36,487 bases of DNA, taken from NCBI GenBank assembly GCA_003326195.1, contig LXQE01000191.1, positions 1 through 36,487 of the forward strand, read 5' to 3'. A program made the translations under genes and the position numbers. The notes beneath the pieces are model-generated. The model was not told where the DNA came from, searched no databases, and worked only from the letters and a program-made list of their open reading frames with translations. Source of the stretch: Nostoc punctiforme NIES-2108 (GTDB lineage Bacteria; Cyanobacteriota; Cyanobacteriia; Cyanobacteriales; Nostocaceae). Below, in pieces: positions 9,401 to 16,527 of the stretch (the first letter of the stretch is position 1; every line of letters begins with the position of its first letter).

Positions 9401-9994
9401 TTCTACTTCTGCGCTGACTATGACCTTAGTTTCCTTGATCGTGAATTACCAGGAGTGAAATTAGAAAGCGTTGATGCTTTCCAACTCTGCCCCGAAGCGG
9501 GTAACGCCAGTGAGCAGACAGGTCACGCTATAGTCAATGCCCTAAAGTCGCTTTGGCAGTCAAAACAGAAAATTACTCAACCGGCGATCGCCAACATTGC
9601 TGAAATCTCACAAGCTTGGGTGAGCCGATTTACCCAGCGTTGGGGGGGCTGGCAGCACTTTAAAAAATTATTACTCCTGCTATTAGATAGTCTTAATAGC
9701 GGTAGTAATAAAAATTTGGCTGACTTAGACGACGATGAAAAGTGGCTAGCGCGTACATACTTCCCGATGTTGATTGCTGAATCAGAATTATCACCAGATC
9801 ACCTGTTAGAGGGGGTGGCGGAAGTTGCCGAAGTTCTTGGTAATAGAGCGATGCGGCGAGTTTTACACAGATGTAGCCCGGCTGTTAGGGCTTCACTGCT
9901 GATGATTGTACTGAGTTGTCTGCCCACCGAAGTTTACTCAATTTCAGTTTCTGAAATCTCTGCATCACTCGCAGAACCTGCGCTATCACCTTGA
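6437..9994 (+). CDS. CyRepA1-family plasmid replication protein (primase-polymerase/helicase), 1185 aa
   Basis: Domains in order: an archaeo-eukaryotic primase (Prim-Pol) core with motif I WLLLDIDNSD (about 96-105), motif II TASH plus WHKFR (151-162) and motif III DASRV (196-200); a PriCT-2-like helical domain (about 260-345); a P-loop ATPase/helicase with SHPGLGKS (about 469-476); a Cys cluster C551, CGGC 579-582 and C588 that may bind zinc or Fe-S; a C-terminal helicase region; and an HTH-like stretch (about 1050-1072). This order matches cyanobacterial plasmid replication proteins named CyRepA1, expected to prime and unwind at the plasmid origin. AAGGAG lies 10 nt before the ATG. Residues about 1075-1095 are encoded by a 61-bp palindromic repeat that also occurs at 11970. 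Its 3' end overlaps the convergent 80-aa gene. The family is well supported; the biochemical details are inferred. Confidence 0.85.
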   Translation: MTNPVVESRRTALSGKKSIYDSAFLPPVIPSNKIKFAFNATGRNKDWDFKKLAANFQDTEGTLEDVQQHIKAGHAICAGLLGGKWRSKANVIGSQWLLLDIDNSDVARDEDGKPIKDENGNSIKVYDPQLTIEEALAHSFIQKHCALMYTTASHKPDWHKFRLIFPLPQYVEGADTVEACTRFLMQQLPHDPACKDASRVFYGSTEAEFPLVNPEATLPAEWIQEAIAIALHEREEYQRRIQEIESRRKEWREISLAEGWDIDQLIQNALSFIPPRTPGSGNYDECRQVLMALVNHYGASEAEIIAEQWSPSIKGSTWNIHAKIRSFRRGGITIGTLFHIAKQYGFRFPQRQYEYNERDQGVISREEWELGRVREDLSSFQNLLKQALFTAVGIAPFSSIFKGFKAPPSPQPLPEIDTPSPNVIIYNRGNIPLRSEITGNISISCQPEEHIAAWVEAVSKGWTQILDNSHPGLGKSYNAGQLTAGLFGVDKLIYQDANHRNPSTLPIETNFVDLPVRHNGFKLDPTRKTPLGEDFKLWTKAGETADTDGNCHRTYLFNAFRNKNFSSLDFEESGISPICGGCSLKNQCRFAYGDGFGFRFQKRSAIQNYSELRAHPDSTPVTLTNAAEQTFTVGRLWEEAGTLIKPVRSVDVNQGDFETTVGKLLLLEPNLLSQLQPALLVLHQLFTQQLKSTDRYGFDDASIRALLPPFPTGLDIEAIQQTVEPDLTFLEDLDSIDITQDKQLKKSAAARYAAKKVVKDSARTAGREFLDLPNYWLPDFLEAWKGDGSFQSQWGVLSIYRRNPKHTELANSAKFNIYLDATFKSQQLKLKLGINDPVLIIEQQRPNYDNLKVVNVTGLGKLPKNRSLPLSARVNALKETLKKLCPTLGIIDWKQIATRAEGRTEYGHFVDGRGVNRFSECDAIASFGIPYQNIGVLAAQYQVMTGERVNLEDKNSTFQKYLTDLIRAEIIQEIGRLRAHRRPNVELTFYFCADYDLSFLDRELPGVKLESVDAFQLCPEAGNASEQTGHAIVNALKSLWQSKQKITQPAIANIAEISQAWVSRFTQRWGGWQHFKKLLLLLLDSLNSGSNKNLADLDDDEKWLARTYFPMLIAESELSPDHLLEGVAEVAEVLGNRAMRRVLHRCSPAVRASLLMIVLSCLPTEVYSISVSEISASLAEPALSP
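9662..9722 (+). repeat. 61-bp palindromic repeat, copy 1 (inside the rep gene)
   Basis: This segment matches 11970-12030 in 60 of 61 positions (the mismatch is G at 9690 against A at 11998). Its centre, 9668-9711, is a long imperfect inverted repeat (TTATTACTCCTGCTATTA against TTAATAGCGGTAGTAATAA). The copy lies in frame within the rep gene and encodes a Leu-rich then Ser/Asn-rich stretch after the C-terminal HTH. Confidence 0.85.
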
Positions 9995-10176
9995 ACAGTC
10001 ATAAGAACTGATTCTAGACGATAACCTGCTTCCCGGATGTAATATCCAGCTGCACCCACGTCTTCAAACACGCTGTCAAATTGGGGATGAGTTGACGGAA
10101 AAATCTTTCTCAGGCGTTCGCTGATTCTTGAGAGTTCTTGCTGAATTGCGATTAGTTCTTGAGTATCATCGTCCAT
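9934..10176 (-). CDS. Small hypothetical protein, 80 aa
   Basis: The ATG is at 10174-10176, 6 nt after the stop of the HNH endonuclease gene, so the two probably share a transcript. The product is acidic: the N-terminus (about residues 1-28) is a heptad-like helix rich in Gln, Leu and Arg, and the end is an acidic disordered tail. The last 61 nt overlap, tail to tail, the end of the rep gene on the other strand. No family is recognised. It could modulate or accompany the endonuclease, but nothing in the sequence proves this. Confidence 0.55.
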   Translation of the reverse strand: MDDDTQELIAIQQELSRISERLRKIFPSTHPQFDSVFEDVGAAGYYIREAGYRLESVLMTVQGDSAGSASDAEISETEIE

Positions 10177-10182
10177 ACTTAT

Positions 10183-10479
10183 TTACCACAAAGACAACTG
10201 CCCCGGTGAAACATTTGATTTTCCACCTCTATGGTATAAAAGGTGACAAGCACTGCAAAGAGCTATAAGGTTGCCGCTATGGTTATTTGCCGGATTTCTG
10301 TCCCAATGATGAACCTGTAGGGTGTACACCCTGCGTTTTGAGCGTGTAAATTCTGATGTTTTTTCACCAGGGGGAATGCACTGTAATCCACATTTTTGAC
10401 AACGCCACTGGGCTTGTTGCTTAATTGCAGTGGCAAGTTCTGACCAATTGTCTGGGTATAGAGAATAGGTGAACGTCAT
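10183..10479 (-). CDS. HNH endonuclease, 98 aa
   Basis: The protein has a CQKC pair (residues 27-30), the His-His of the HNH beta-alpha-metal motif (LQVHHWDRNPANNHSGNLI, about 55-73; the central Asn of NNHSGNL), a CSAC pair (75-78) and a final His in HLLYH. This is the canonical HNH fold with four Cys residues holding a structural zinc and a His/Asn/His set binding the catalytic metal. I start it at the ATG 10477-10479; an upstream in-frame extension to 10566 would run into the left inverted repeat of the insertion sequence and looks like chance. Such stand-alone HNH proteins can be homing or defence nucleases, and the target is unknown. Confidence 0.85.
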   Translation of the reverse strand: MTFTYSLYPDNWSELATAIKQQAQWRCQKCGLQCIPPGEKTSEFTRSKRRVYTLQVHHWDRNPANNHSGNLIALCSACHLLYHRGGKSNVSPGQLSLW

Positions 10480-10535
10480 CAGTCTAATTAAACTAAAGCT
10501 TTGAGAATTGTAATGCTTTCTAGCAGTACGAAAGC

Positions 10536-10556
10536 TTAACTCATATCTTGCACCTG
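10536..10556. repeat. Left terminal inverted repeat of the IS
   Basis: It reads TTAACTCATATCTTGCACCT plus G and is the exact reverse complement of 11882-11902. It overlaps the unused N-terminal extension of the HNH reading frame, which supports the shorter HNH start. Confidence 0.85.
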
Positions 10557-10734
10557 ATAAAAACAATCAGTATTAACCAAGAACAATAAAATAAAAGTAA
10601 CATCTAAAAATGGAGCTTATACTTTATATATTAGTATAATAAACTACATTTAGTATCAGGATATATACAAATGACATATACAAAGATGGGAATAATGTCA
10701 TCTGCATAAAGATATTTTTATATGTTCGTAAAAA

Positions 10735-11897
10735 ATGAGAGAAAAGGGCGTAGATAACATAAATAACAGCAAGAAAGATGGAAACCATTCTTGCCCACGC
10801 CCATACCCTAATGTATACGATTCTGGCATTGAAGCTAGCGTCGTTATCAACGAGACAACTTGGAAGCGATGCTAGGGCTATTTCTGGCAGCAGATGGAAA
10901 ACCTTTGCCACACTATAGCAAATCCAAATCTGAAAGCGCTCTCAGTCGATTTTTAAATACTTATAAATGGCCGACTCGCAAGTTAATTCGTCATGTTCGC
11001 CAACAGGCGATTGAGCAAGTTAACAGTCATTGTCCATTGGGAAGAAAAGCGTTTCTACAAGTAATAGTTGACCTGACAACTTTAGAGAAATGTGGTCAGT
11101 TTAAAGCGTTTAAAAATCTAATAACCGTTTACAACGGTAAACGAGGTTTGCATATAGTAGTCTTATATTTGGTAGTTGGACAATGGCGTATCCCTTGGAA
11201 TTTCCGCGTCTGGAGAGGTAAAGGGACAGCTAGCCCGTCTCAAATAGCATTGCGAATGGTACGTCATTTACCCAAAGATTTAACCAAAAGATTTCGGGTG
11301 AAAATTCTCGCTGATACTGCTTTTGGGACTAAAGATTTTATTAACAACATTCGGAAACTAAAATATCATGCTGTTATTGGTATTGGAAGTAAATAGCAAG
11401 TTGGGGTTTTTGGTTATCCAGTTAAACTTCTACATCGTCGAGGGCAACAGGTTAGACTTGTTGGATTAGATTCTCCTGTCACTCTTTCTTGGTATTACTT
11501 CAAACGCGATAATGGTAAGTTTGTTAAAAGATATGTTATTTCTACACAACCTCTTAAAGCTAGTACTATTTCCTGGTGGGGTAAACGTCGTTGGAAAATT
11601 GAAGGTTGGTTCAAAACTGCTAAATATCGCTTTGGTTTAGATAGATTTGGACAAGGTACTCTTTTAGGAATTTATCGTTGGTTAGTCTTGTCCATTACTG
11701 CCTATTTATTAGCATATTGGACGTATCTTTCATCCTGTTTACCTGATTCTTTGGACTGGGGGCAAGCTGCTTTTCTTGCACTATCTACTTTTTTACCTCA
11801 TTTAATCTTGTCTTTATTGCTACTAGATATTGAACGGCTTCGACCCTTAGCACTTAGTCATGGAATTGACATTACTATTTCCAGGTGCAAGATATGA
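10735..11897 (+). pseudogene. IS4-superfamily DDE transposase, frameshifted and interrupted
   Basis: Reading from ATG 10735 gives MREKGVDNINNSKKDG and onward to VVINETT at about 10859, where the frame breaks; one added T in CTTG would restore continuity into LEAMLGLFLAADGKPLP. A second defect is a TAG at 11394-11396 after IGIGSK, with homologous-looking sequence continuing in the same frame (QVGVFGYPVKLLHRRGQQVR). Visible catalytic signatures are D1 in VIVDLTTLEK, D2 in ILADTAFGT and the E of RRWKIEGWFKTAK, which has the R-x3-E-x6-K spacing of the IS4 YREK motif. The restored length, about 388 aa, is normal for such transposases. Two independent lesions point to decay rather than to one sequencing error. 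Confidence 0.8.
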
Positions 11898-11902
11898 GTT
11901 AA
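11882..11902. repeat. Right terminal inverted repeat of the IS
   Basis: This is the exact reverse complement of 10536-10556. It includes the last codons of the transposase frame, as is common in compact insertion sequences. Confidence 0.85.
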
Positions 11903-11969
11903 CCAAATTAAGACAAGGCAACTGATTTATGAAAGGGTGTAGGGGATAGGGTGTCGGGTGTGCAATACG

Positions 11970-12030
11970 AAAAAATTATTACTCCTGCTATTAGATAATC
12001 TTAATAGCGGTAGTAATAAAAATTTGGCTG
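11970..12030 (+). repeat. 61-bp palindromic repeat, copy 2
   Basis: This is a near-identical copy of 9662-9722, here noncoding, 67 bp beyond the right end of the insertion sequence and just before the hydrolase gene. The two copies bracket 2.25 kb containing the 80-aa gene, the HNH gene and the IS. Confidence 0.85.
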
Positions 12031-12112
12031 CTCTACATTGAATACAGCGACTAGAGTACTTAGCGTCCGGGCGGTAAATGTTCAGAATGAGCAACACAAG
12101 AGGTATAAAGCC

Positions 12113-13210
12113 ATGAATTTTTTCTCCTCAAAGAAGCAATCATCGGTGGCTTGTGTAGGAGCATTGATGATCACTCTGGGAGTAGAGCGAAGTGCTGTGG
12201 GTGCTACATTCAACCCTGCTCCTCTTTTTGAGAGTGCAGTCAGTTACTCTACGAACATTCCTAGAACTGACGGTGGTGTAGATAGCACTGATATTTACTA
12301 TCCAGTTTTATCTAGTACACAGACTCAGCAGAATTCATTGCCGATTGCGTTGTTATTGCAGGGGGCGCTGGTTGACAAATCAGATTACTCAACGTTTGCT
12401 AATACAGTGGCACGTTATGGCTTTGTCGTCGTCGTGCCTAACCACTTGAGAACAGCAATCAGTCCAATGGGTGCGGTTACAGGATTAATTGCTGAACAAC
12501 AGCAAGTAAATGATGTACTAACTTACATACAGACTGAGAAATCTACACCTTCATCACCTATTGCTAATTCACTTGACCCTAGTACCTTAGTCTTACTAGG
12601 ACACTCATTTGGTGGAGCAGCAGGAATAGCGGCGATTCAAGGTCAATGTTTTCCTACCTTATGCACTGGGAATTTTACTCGACCCAAAGAATTGAAAGCT
12701 GGTGTATTTTATGGCACTAACTTCAGGATTGGCCAAAGTAGTGGAGGGCTTCCGATTATTGACAATGATGGCATACCCATTGCTCTAGTACAGGGTAATC
12801 GAGATGGTGTGGCAAATCCGGCTAATGCTCAAGAAACATACGCAGGCATTCAAGACCCTCCCAAGGCTTTTATTACCATCCCTGGTGCTAACCACTATGG
12901 CATTACCAATGAAGACAATCTCATACGTGAAACTGTTAGACCAACCATAAACCAAGATGTGGCAATTGAAACCATTGCCCGTTGGAGTGCGCTGTTCTTA
13001 CGAGGAACTGCACTCAACGACAAAAATGCACTTGATTATGTTTTCAACACAGGTGATGCTTTGGATCAAAATGTAAGTGTGGAGAGTGTTGCCAAACCTA
13101 TACCTGAATACACTTCTGTAGTTAGTTTGTTAGGATTGGGCGTGATAGGTGCAAGCTCACTCAATCGCAAAAAGCAAAAACTAGTTAAAAATAAAGTCTT
13201 AAAGTTTTAG
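12113..13210 (+). CDS. Secreted alpha/beta hydrolase with PEP-CTERM-like tail, 365 aa
   Basis: The start ATG at 12113 has an AGAGGT ribosome-binding site and gives a clean signal peptide (about residues 1-31, charged KK then a hydrophobic core ending near SAVGA). The hydrolase fold shows the nucleophile elbow GHSFGG (Ser about 164), a likely acid in the GNRDG loop (about 230) and a likely catalytic His in GANHYG (about 260), resembling chlorophyllase/dienelactone-hydrolase-type enzymes. The end PIPEYTSVVSLLGLGVIGAS followed by NRKKQK resembles a PEP-CTERM sorting signal: a short motif, a transmembrane helix and a basic tail, normally cut by an exosortase. The substrate is unknown. An in-frame TTG at 12038 would add 25 residues but would destroy the signal peptide. 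Confidence 0.8.
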   Translation: MNFFSSKKQSSVACVGALMITLGVERSAVGATFNPAPLFESAVSYSTNIPRTDGGVDSTDIYYPVLSSTQTQQNSLPIALLLQGALVDKSDYSTFANTVARYGFVVVVPNHLRTAISPMGAVTGLIAEQQQVNDVLTYIQTEKSTPSSPIANSLDPSTLVLLGHSFGGAAGIAAIQGQCFPTLCTGNFTRPKELKAGVFYGTNFRIGQSSGGLPIIDNDGIPIALVQGNRDGVANPANAQETYAGIQDPPKAFITIPGANHYGITNEDNLIRETVRPTINQDVAIETIARWSALFLRGTALNDKNALDYVFNTGDALDQNVSVESVAKPIPEYTSVVSLLGLGVIGASSLNRKKQKLVKNKVLKF

Positions 13211-13319
13211 AATTGCTAAAACCTCGTTGCTGTCATTTTTTGGGTATTTATAAATCTTCGTCTTTGTAAAGTTGGCTTTGTGGCTCTGATTTCTCCGATT
13301 AGTACTGTGAGAAAGGCTG

Positions 13320-13721
13320 TTAACTTTTACTCTTGCCCTTCTTACTGTTTACAGGTGTTTCTCCAGCTTTGCTGCTGGCTTTTTCTTCTTGCTGAGTTTC
13401 AGTAGCCTCTTGACCTGACGTACTACTGCCGTGATCAGATGCCTGATCACGGCGACGACTGCTTTTCTTCAACTCACCGATTAAATATTTGATTCTGCTG
13501 CCAGCTAAACTAATCCCCAAACCCTTCAGCATCTCCGATACTTCATCGTAAGTGTAGCCATACTTATTAGAGGTCAGCTTTTCAATGTACCGTCTCATTT
13601 TCCTGATGGCCTCTCTGTCCGATACATCTTCTCGTTCTTTTGGCTTTTGCTCCTTCAGCAGATTGATGGCCTTATCAATTTTCTCTTTCGTAATTATTTC
13701 TGAATTCTGATGCTCACTCAT
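13320..13721 (-). CDS. Small helical protein, possible mobilization accessory/DNA-binding factor, 133 aa
   Basis: I chose the ATG at 13719-13721; an upstream ATG at 13793 would add 24 residues running into the repeat region. Residues about 15-90 are helical, with an HTH-like pattern (YTYDEVSEMLKGLGISLAGS, then RIKYLIGELKK). The C-terminal third is a low-complexity, charged, Ser/Gly/Glu/Lys-rich tail. Small proteins of this design next to cyanobacterial mob genes often belong to the relaxosome or its control, but I cannot name a family. It is divergent from mobC, with the CNGCTACGCY array lying between them, so it is a candidate binder of that array. Confidence 0.6.
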   Translation of the reverse strand: MSEHQNSEIITKEKIDKAINLLKEQKPKEREDVSDREAIRKMRRYIEKLTSNKYGYTYDEVSEMLKGLGISLAGSRIKYLIGELKKSSRRRDQASDHGSSTSGQEATETQQEEKASSKAGETPVNSKKGKSKS

Positions 13722-13816
13722 GGTTATCTCGTGAATCCCGATTAACTGATAATTATCGGCTATTTGATATAATTTGCAGCAATTTGTTTTCAAAATCCTA
13801 CAAAAATCGGCTATTG

Positions 13817-14184
13817 CGGCTACGCCGAATTACCTTTTAGTATTACGGCTGCGCTTTATATTTTTTAGTGTGGCAGCGTCGCTGGTAATCTTATTCAAGC
13901 TAATGCTAAAAAATCTGACTATTACAGCTACGCTGAATCTAGAATCTTACTTAAAACAGCTACGCTGAATTATTTTTTCGATTACGGCTACGCCGGACTA
14001 TTATATTGTGTGGCAGCTACGCTGAATCAGAGAATTTTTATATAGCGGCTACGCCATTTTTATCTCCTCTATTGTGGCTACGCCGAACCAGAATTTATCT
14101 CCTGCTTGATTTGATTCAAATTCCGGCTACGCCGTTGCTATCCTCCCCTGTAAGTTGTAGGATGATCAGCAGCACGGCTACGCC
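13817..14184 (+). repeat. Interspersed CNGCTACGCY direct-repeat array (10-11 copies)
   Basis: Copies of CGGCTACGCC or CAGCTACGCT, often followed by GAA, start at 13817, 13846, 13925, 13957, 13985, 14014, 14046, 14075, 14124 and 14175, with a degenerate copy near 13872. Most intervals are 28-32 bp (about three helical turns), and the spacers are AT-rich and different from one another. GGC-TAC-GCC is itself a tiny hairpin. The array occupies the gap between the divergent 133-aa gene and mobC. It resembles small dispersed repeats of filamentous cyanobacteria, here phased like iterons; the spacers are too short for a CRISPR array. Confidence 0.8.
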
Positions 14185-14387
14185 TTTATACTCCTGCCTT
14201 CAGCCCCCTGCTGTGCCCTACGTACCTACGTAGCACACGACACCTCGCTACCCCCAGCACTGGGCTAGAAGCCAGCCATGCCTCAAAGCTTACGCTTTGT
14301 CTCGCTGCGCTCGAACGGCAGACTGGTTCAAGTGGGGAAGCCCCCCTTGAAAAACCCCCCTCGCAATGTCCCTCAATATCCCGACTT
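14185..14387. other. Candidate origin of transfer (oriT)
   Basis: This gene-free stretch lies immediately upstream of mobC and the relaxase gene. It contains a near-palindrome at 14213-14236 (GTGCCCTACGTA, then CCTACGTAGCAC), a short stem GGCT-AGA-AGCC at 14273-14283 and C-runs at 14339-14362. Inverted repeats next to mobC/relaxase genes are where relaxases usually nick. No nick consensus could be assigned, so oriT function is inferred from position and structure. The sequence around 14285-14320 resembles cyanobacterial small dispersed repeats. Confidence 0.35.
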
Positions 14388-14792
14388 ATGGCGAACCGCA
14401 AGCAGTCAAAAGCTCTAGTCCGAAAGCATATTTTTCCAGTGAGATTGAGCGACATCGAACTGGACTTGCTGCGAATAAAATCACTTGACGCGGGGATGTC
14501 AGCAAGTGAACTAATGAGGCGTAATGCGTTGATGCGTCCATTGCCTAAACGACTAAGTAAAATTAGCTTGCAAACATATTGGGAGTTAGGACAAATCGGG
14601 AACAATCTCAACCAGCTTGTTAAGGCAACTAACACAGCCCTAAAAATTGGACGAACTTTACCTGCTGATCCAGAACTGTTAAAAGAGCTTTTAGAACTGC
14701 TGCATCAGTGCAGACGAGACATTACCTCGGATGATGTTGAAGACGAAGATTCGGAAGAGGAAGAGTCAGACGATGATTGGGAAGCAGACTAA
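14388..14792 (+). CDS. mobC: MobC-like mobilization protein, 134 aa
   Basis: The protein starts with a basic segment followed by a ribbon-helix-helix-like stretch (FPVRLSDIELDLLRIKSLDA, then GMSASELMRRNAL, about residues 16-48). It next shows the characteristic MobC core YWELGQIGNNLNQLVKATN (about 64-82), in which GNNLNQ is the family hallmark, and ends in a very acidic tail. MobC proteins bind oriT and help the relaxase open the nick site. The 3' end overlaps the relaxase start by 20 nt, so the two are translated together. Candidate oriT structures and the phased repeat array lie directly upstream. Confidence 0.85.
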   Translation: MANRKQSKALVRKHIFPVRLSDIELDLLRIKSLDAGMSASELMRRNALMRPLPKRLSKISLQTYWELGQIGNNLNQLVKATNTALKIGRTLPADPELLKELLELLHQCRRDITSDDVEDEDSEEEESDDDWEAD

Positions 14793-16305
14793 GGGCAGAG
14801 GTTTTCGCAAGCTGTTGGATTATTTGGAATCCCGTGAAAATGCCCAACTTATCGGCGGCAACATGAGCGGGAGAAATGCCCGTGAATTAGCGCGAGAATT
14901 TAAGCTGTCGAGACAACTTAATTCTGATGCAGACCGAGTTGTTTACCATGTCTCGCTGTCAGCAGCTAAGGGTGATTTTTTAGATGATGAGAAGTGGAGC
15001 GAGATTGGCGATCGCTACATGAAAGAAATGGGTTTTGATGCCAATCAGTTTGTCATCTTCCGCCACCATAACACCGACGACGACCACATCCACATTGCCG
15101 CCAGTAGAATTAGGATGGATACTGGGCTAGTAGTGCATGATTCCTGGGATTATGTACGCTCTGAGAAAGTCCTGCGACAAATTGAAATTGATTATGACCT
15201 AGTGCAAGTGCAAGGCAGTAGAGAGAAACTTCAGCGCACACCCAGCACCGGACAAATTAGACGCATAAGGCGAGAACAAGAAGAATTTTCACAGGGACAA
15301 CGTGACTCTCCTCCACAACGCACCATCAAAGAGTCAGTTCAGCAGACGATTGATAGAGCCGGAGTTGATAATCCCCAAATGCCAATGCTGATTATGCGGT
15401 TGCAGCAAGCTGGCATTAGTGTAAGAACAGGATGGACTAGGAATGGTAAGTCTAAAGGCATTTCTTACGAGAAAGATGGGCAGGCTTTCAGTGGTACACA
15501 GTTAGGTGCAGCTTACACTTTCCCTGGACTGCAAAAACACCTTGCTGTTGACTACCAACCAGAACGTGATGATGAACCTATTCATGAATTGCTGCTCAAA
15601 CCTGCTAAACCACTCCCAATTGAGCAGTTAGAAAAGTTTCTTCAAGAGATTGAACGCAAACAGCAACAGCCTCAGTTCACCCCACCACCAGAGGATAAAG
15701 TTGTTTGGCAAGTGTTGCACAAGTACTTAAGCGAGAAACGCTATATACCAGATTATATTGTGCAAGGATTACATAATAATCAGTTGCTTTACATGGATGA
15801 GCAACGAAATATTTTGTTTATCAAGCGTGATTTAGATGGTGAAAAAACTGGCGCATTAGTTTGGTCAAAGCCTAGAGAAAATCATCGTGCTGTGGAGTAC
15901 GACCAAAACACCTCTACACCAAATGGTTGGTTTTATCTGAGATTAGGAGGGCAACCAACGGACAAGGTAGAAAACGTCTTTTTGTGTTCTACACCAATTG
16001 ATGCGATGTCAGCAGCCACCTACCTGATTTCAAGTTGCAAAGGGCTACCACCAACTAGAACCATGTTGATAGTGGCTGATGACCCGAATAACCTACCTAT
16101 GGAATTTCTCAAGAGTTTCAATAGGGTGGTCGTAGCATTCAATAATGATGAACAAGGGAATAAAACAGCTAGTGCAGTATTAGAATTGTTGCCACAGGGT
16201 AAAAGGCTCAAAACCCATAATCCTGATTGGAGCCAAGAACTAGAAGCTCATCTCAGGGAGGAGCAACAAAAGCTCTTACAGCAGGATCGTGGTTTTAGTC
16301 TGTGA
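14773..16305 (+). CDS. MobA/VirD2-type relaxase with C-terminal TOPRIM-like domain, 510 aa
   Basis: The start ATG at 14773 gives the typical relaxase N-terminus MIGKQTKGRGFRKLLDYLES, with candidate catalytic Tyr17. An upstream ATG at 14731 is in frame but lies deep inside mobC. The histidine motif is seen as VVYHVSLS (His59) and RHHNTDDDHIHIA (His98-His107). The relaxase should nick oriT and stay bound to the transferred strand. The C-terminal part (about residues 405-490) resembles a DUF3991/TOPRIM primase-type domain: VFLCSTPIDAMSAA, then VVVAFNNDEQGN. The usual TOPRIM Glu (E-x-PIDA) is Thr, and the first Asp of DxD is Asn, so this domain may not be catalytic. No secretion-channel genes are recognised nearby, so transfer would need a helper system. 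Confidence 0.85.
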   Translation: MIGKQTKGRGFRKLLDYLESRENAQLIGGNMSGRNARELAREFKLSRQLNSDADRVVYHVSLSAAKGDFLDDEKWSEIGDRYMKEMGFDANQFVIFRHHNTDDDHIHIAASRIRMDTGLVVHDSWDYVRSEKVLRQIEIDYDLVQVQGSREKLQRTPSTGQIRRIRREQEEFSQGQRDSPPQRTIKESVQQTIDRAGVDNPQMPMLIMRLQQAGISVRTGWTRNGKSKGISYEKDGQAFSGTQLGAAYTFPGLQKHLAVDYQPERDDEPIHELLLKPAKPLPIEQLEKFLQEIERKQQQPQFTPPPEDKVVWQVLHKYLSEKRYIPDYIVQGLHNNQLLYMDEQRNILFIKRDLDGEKTGALVWSKPRENHRAVEYDQNTSTPNGWFYLRLGGQPTDKVENVFLCSTPIDAMSAATYLISSCKGLPPTRTMLIVADDPNNLPMEFLKSFNRVVVAFNNDEQGNKTASAVLELLPQGKRLKTHNPDWSQELEAHLREEQQKLLQQDRGFSL

Positions 16306-16322
16306 CCCACGCTGTGCAGACC

Positions 16323-16449
16323 GAACTCGTTGCCGCTTCGCTCGGCTCATGCGGTCTTCGGGACGGGCAGAATGATTTCTGGTTGAGCCGACAAGTCACG
16401 CAAACCCGCCCCGAAGACTCCACTTCGTCGCATGATCCGCAACGAGTTC
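16323..16449. repeat. Large imperfect inverted repeat downstream of the relaxase gene
   Basis: GAACTCGTTGC (16323-16333) pairs with GCAACGAGTTC (16439-16449), and inside it CATGCGGTCTTCGGGACGGG pairs imperfectly with the stretch from CCCGCCCCGAAGACT to GTCGCATG. The potential stem spans 127 bp with a loop of about 35 nt. It is GC-richer than its surroundings. It may act as a transcription terminator for the mob operon or be a palindromic mobile repeat. No gene is seen between 16306 and 16527. Confidence 0.65.
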
Positions 16450-16527
16450 TTAAATACCCACATTTATAGAGTTAAAGTAACCTATATAAATTTATTAATG
16501 ATTTTAGTTTATTGATGATAGTGTATT

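Larger units (their letters stand above)
10536..11902 (+). mobile_element. Decayed IS4-superfamily insertion sequence, about 1.37 kb
   Basis: Perfect 21-bp terminal inverted repeats (10536-10556 and 11882-11902) enclose one transposase frame with DDE signatures. No target-site duplication is obvious in the flanks (GAAAGC on the left, CCAAAT on the right). The transposase carries a frameshift and an internal amber codon, so the copy looks inactive unless those are sequencing errors. The element lies between the HNH gene and the right copy of the 61-bp palindromic repeat. Confidence 0.75.

Noticed and set aside
10624..10911. 95-codon minus-strand frame with hydrophobic stretches inside the IS
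   Set aside because: It is antisense to the transposase 5' part and IS leader; hydrophobicity arises from AT-rich DNA.
13817..14184. Possible CRISPR array
   Set aside because: Repeats are only 10-13 bp, spacers about 20 bp and irregular, and no cas gene is present.
14006..14635. Open frames in and opposite the repeat/oriT region
   Set aside because: They follow the repeat pattern or lie antisense to mobC; no start signals or domain-like sequence.
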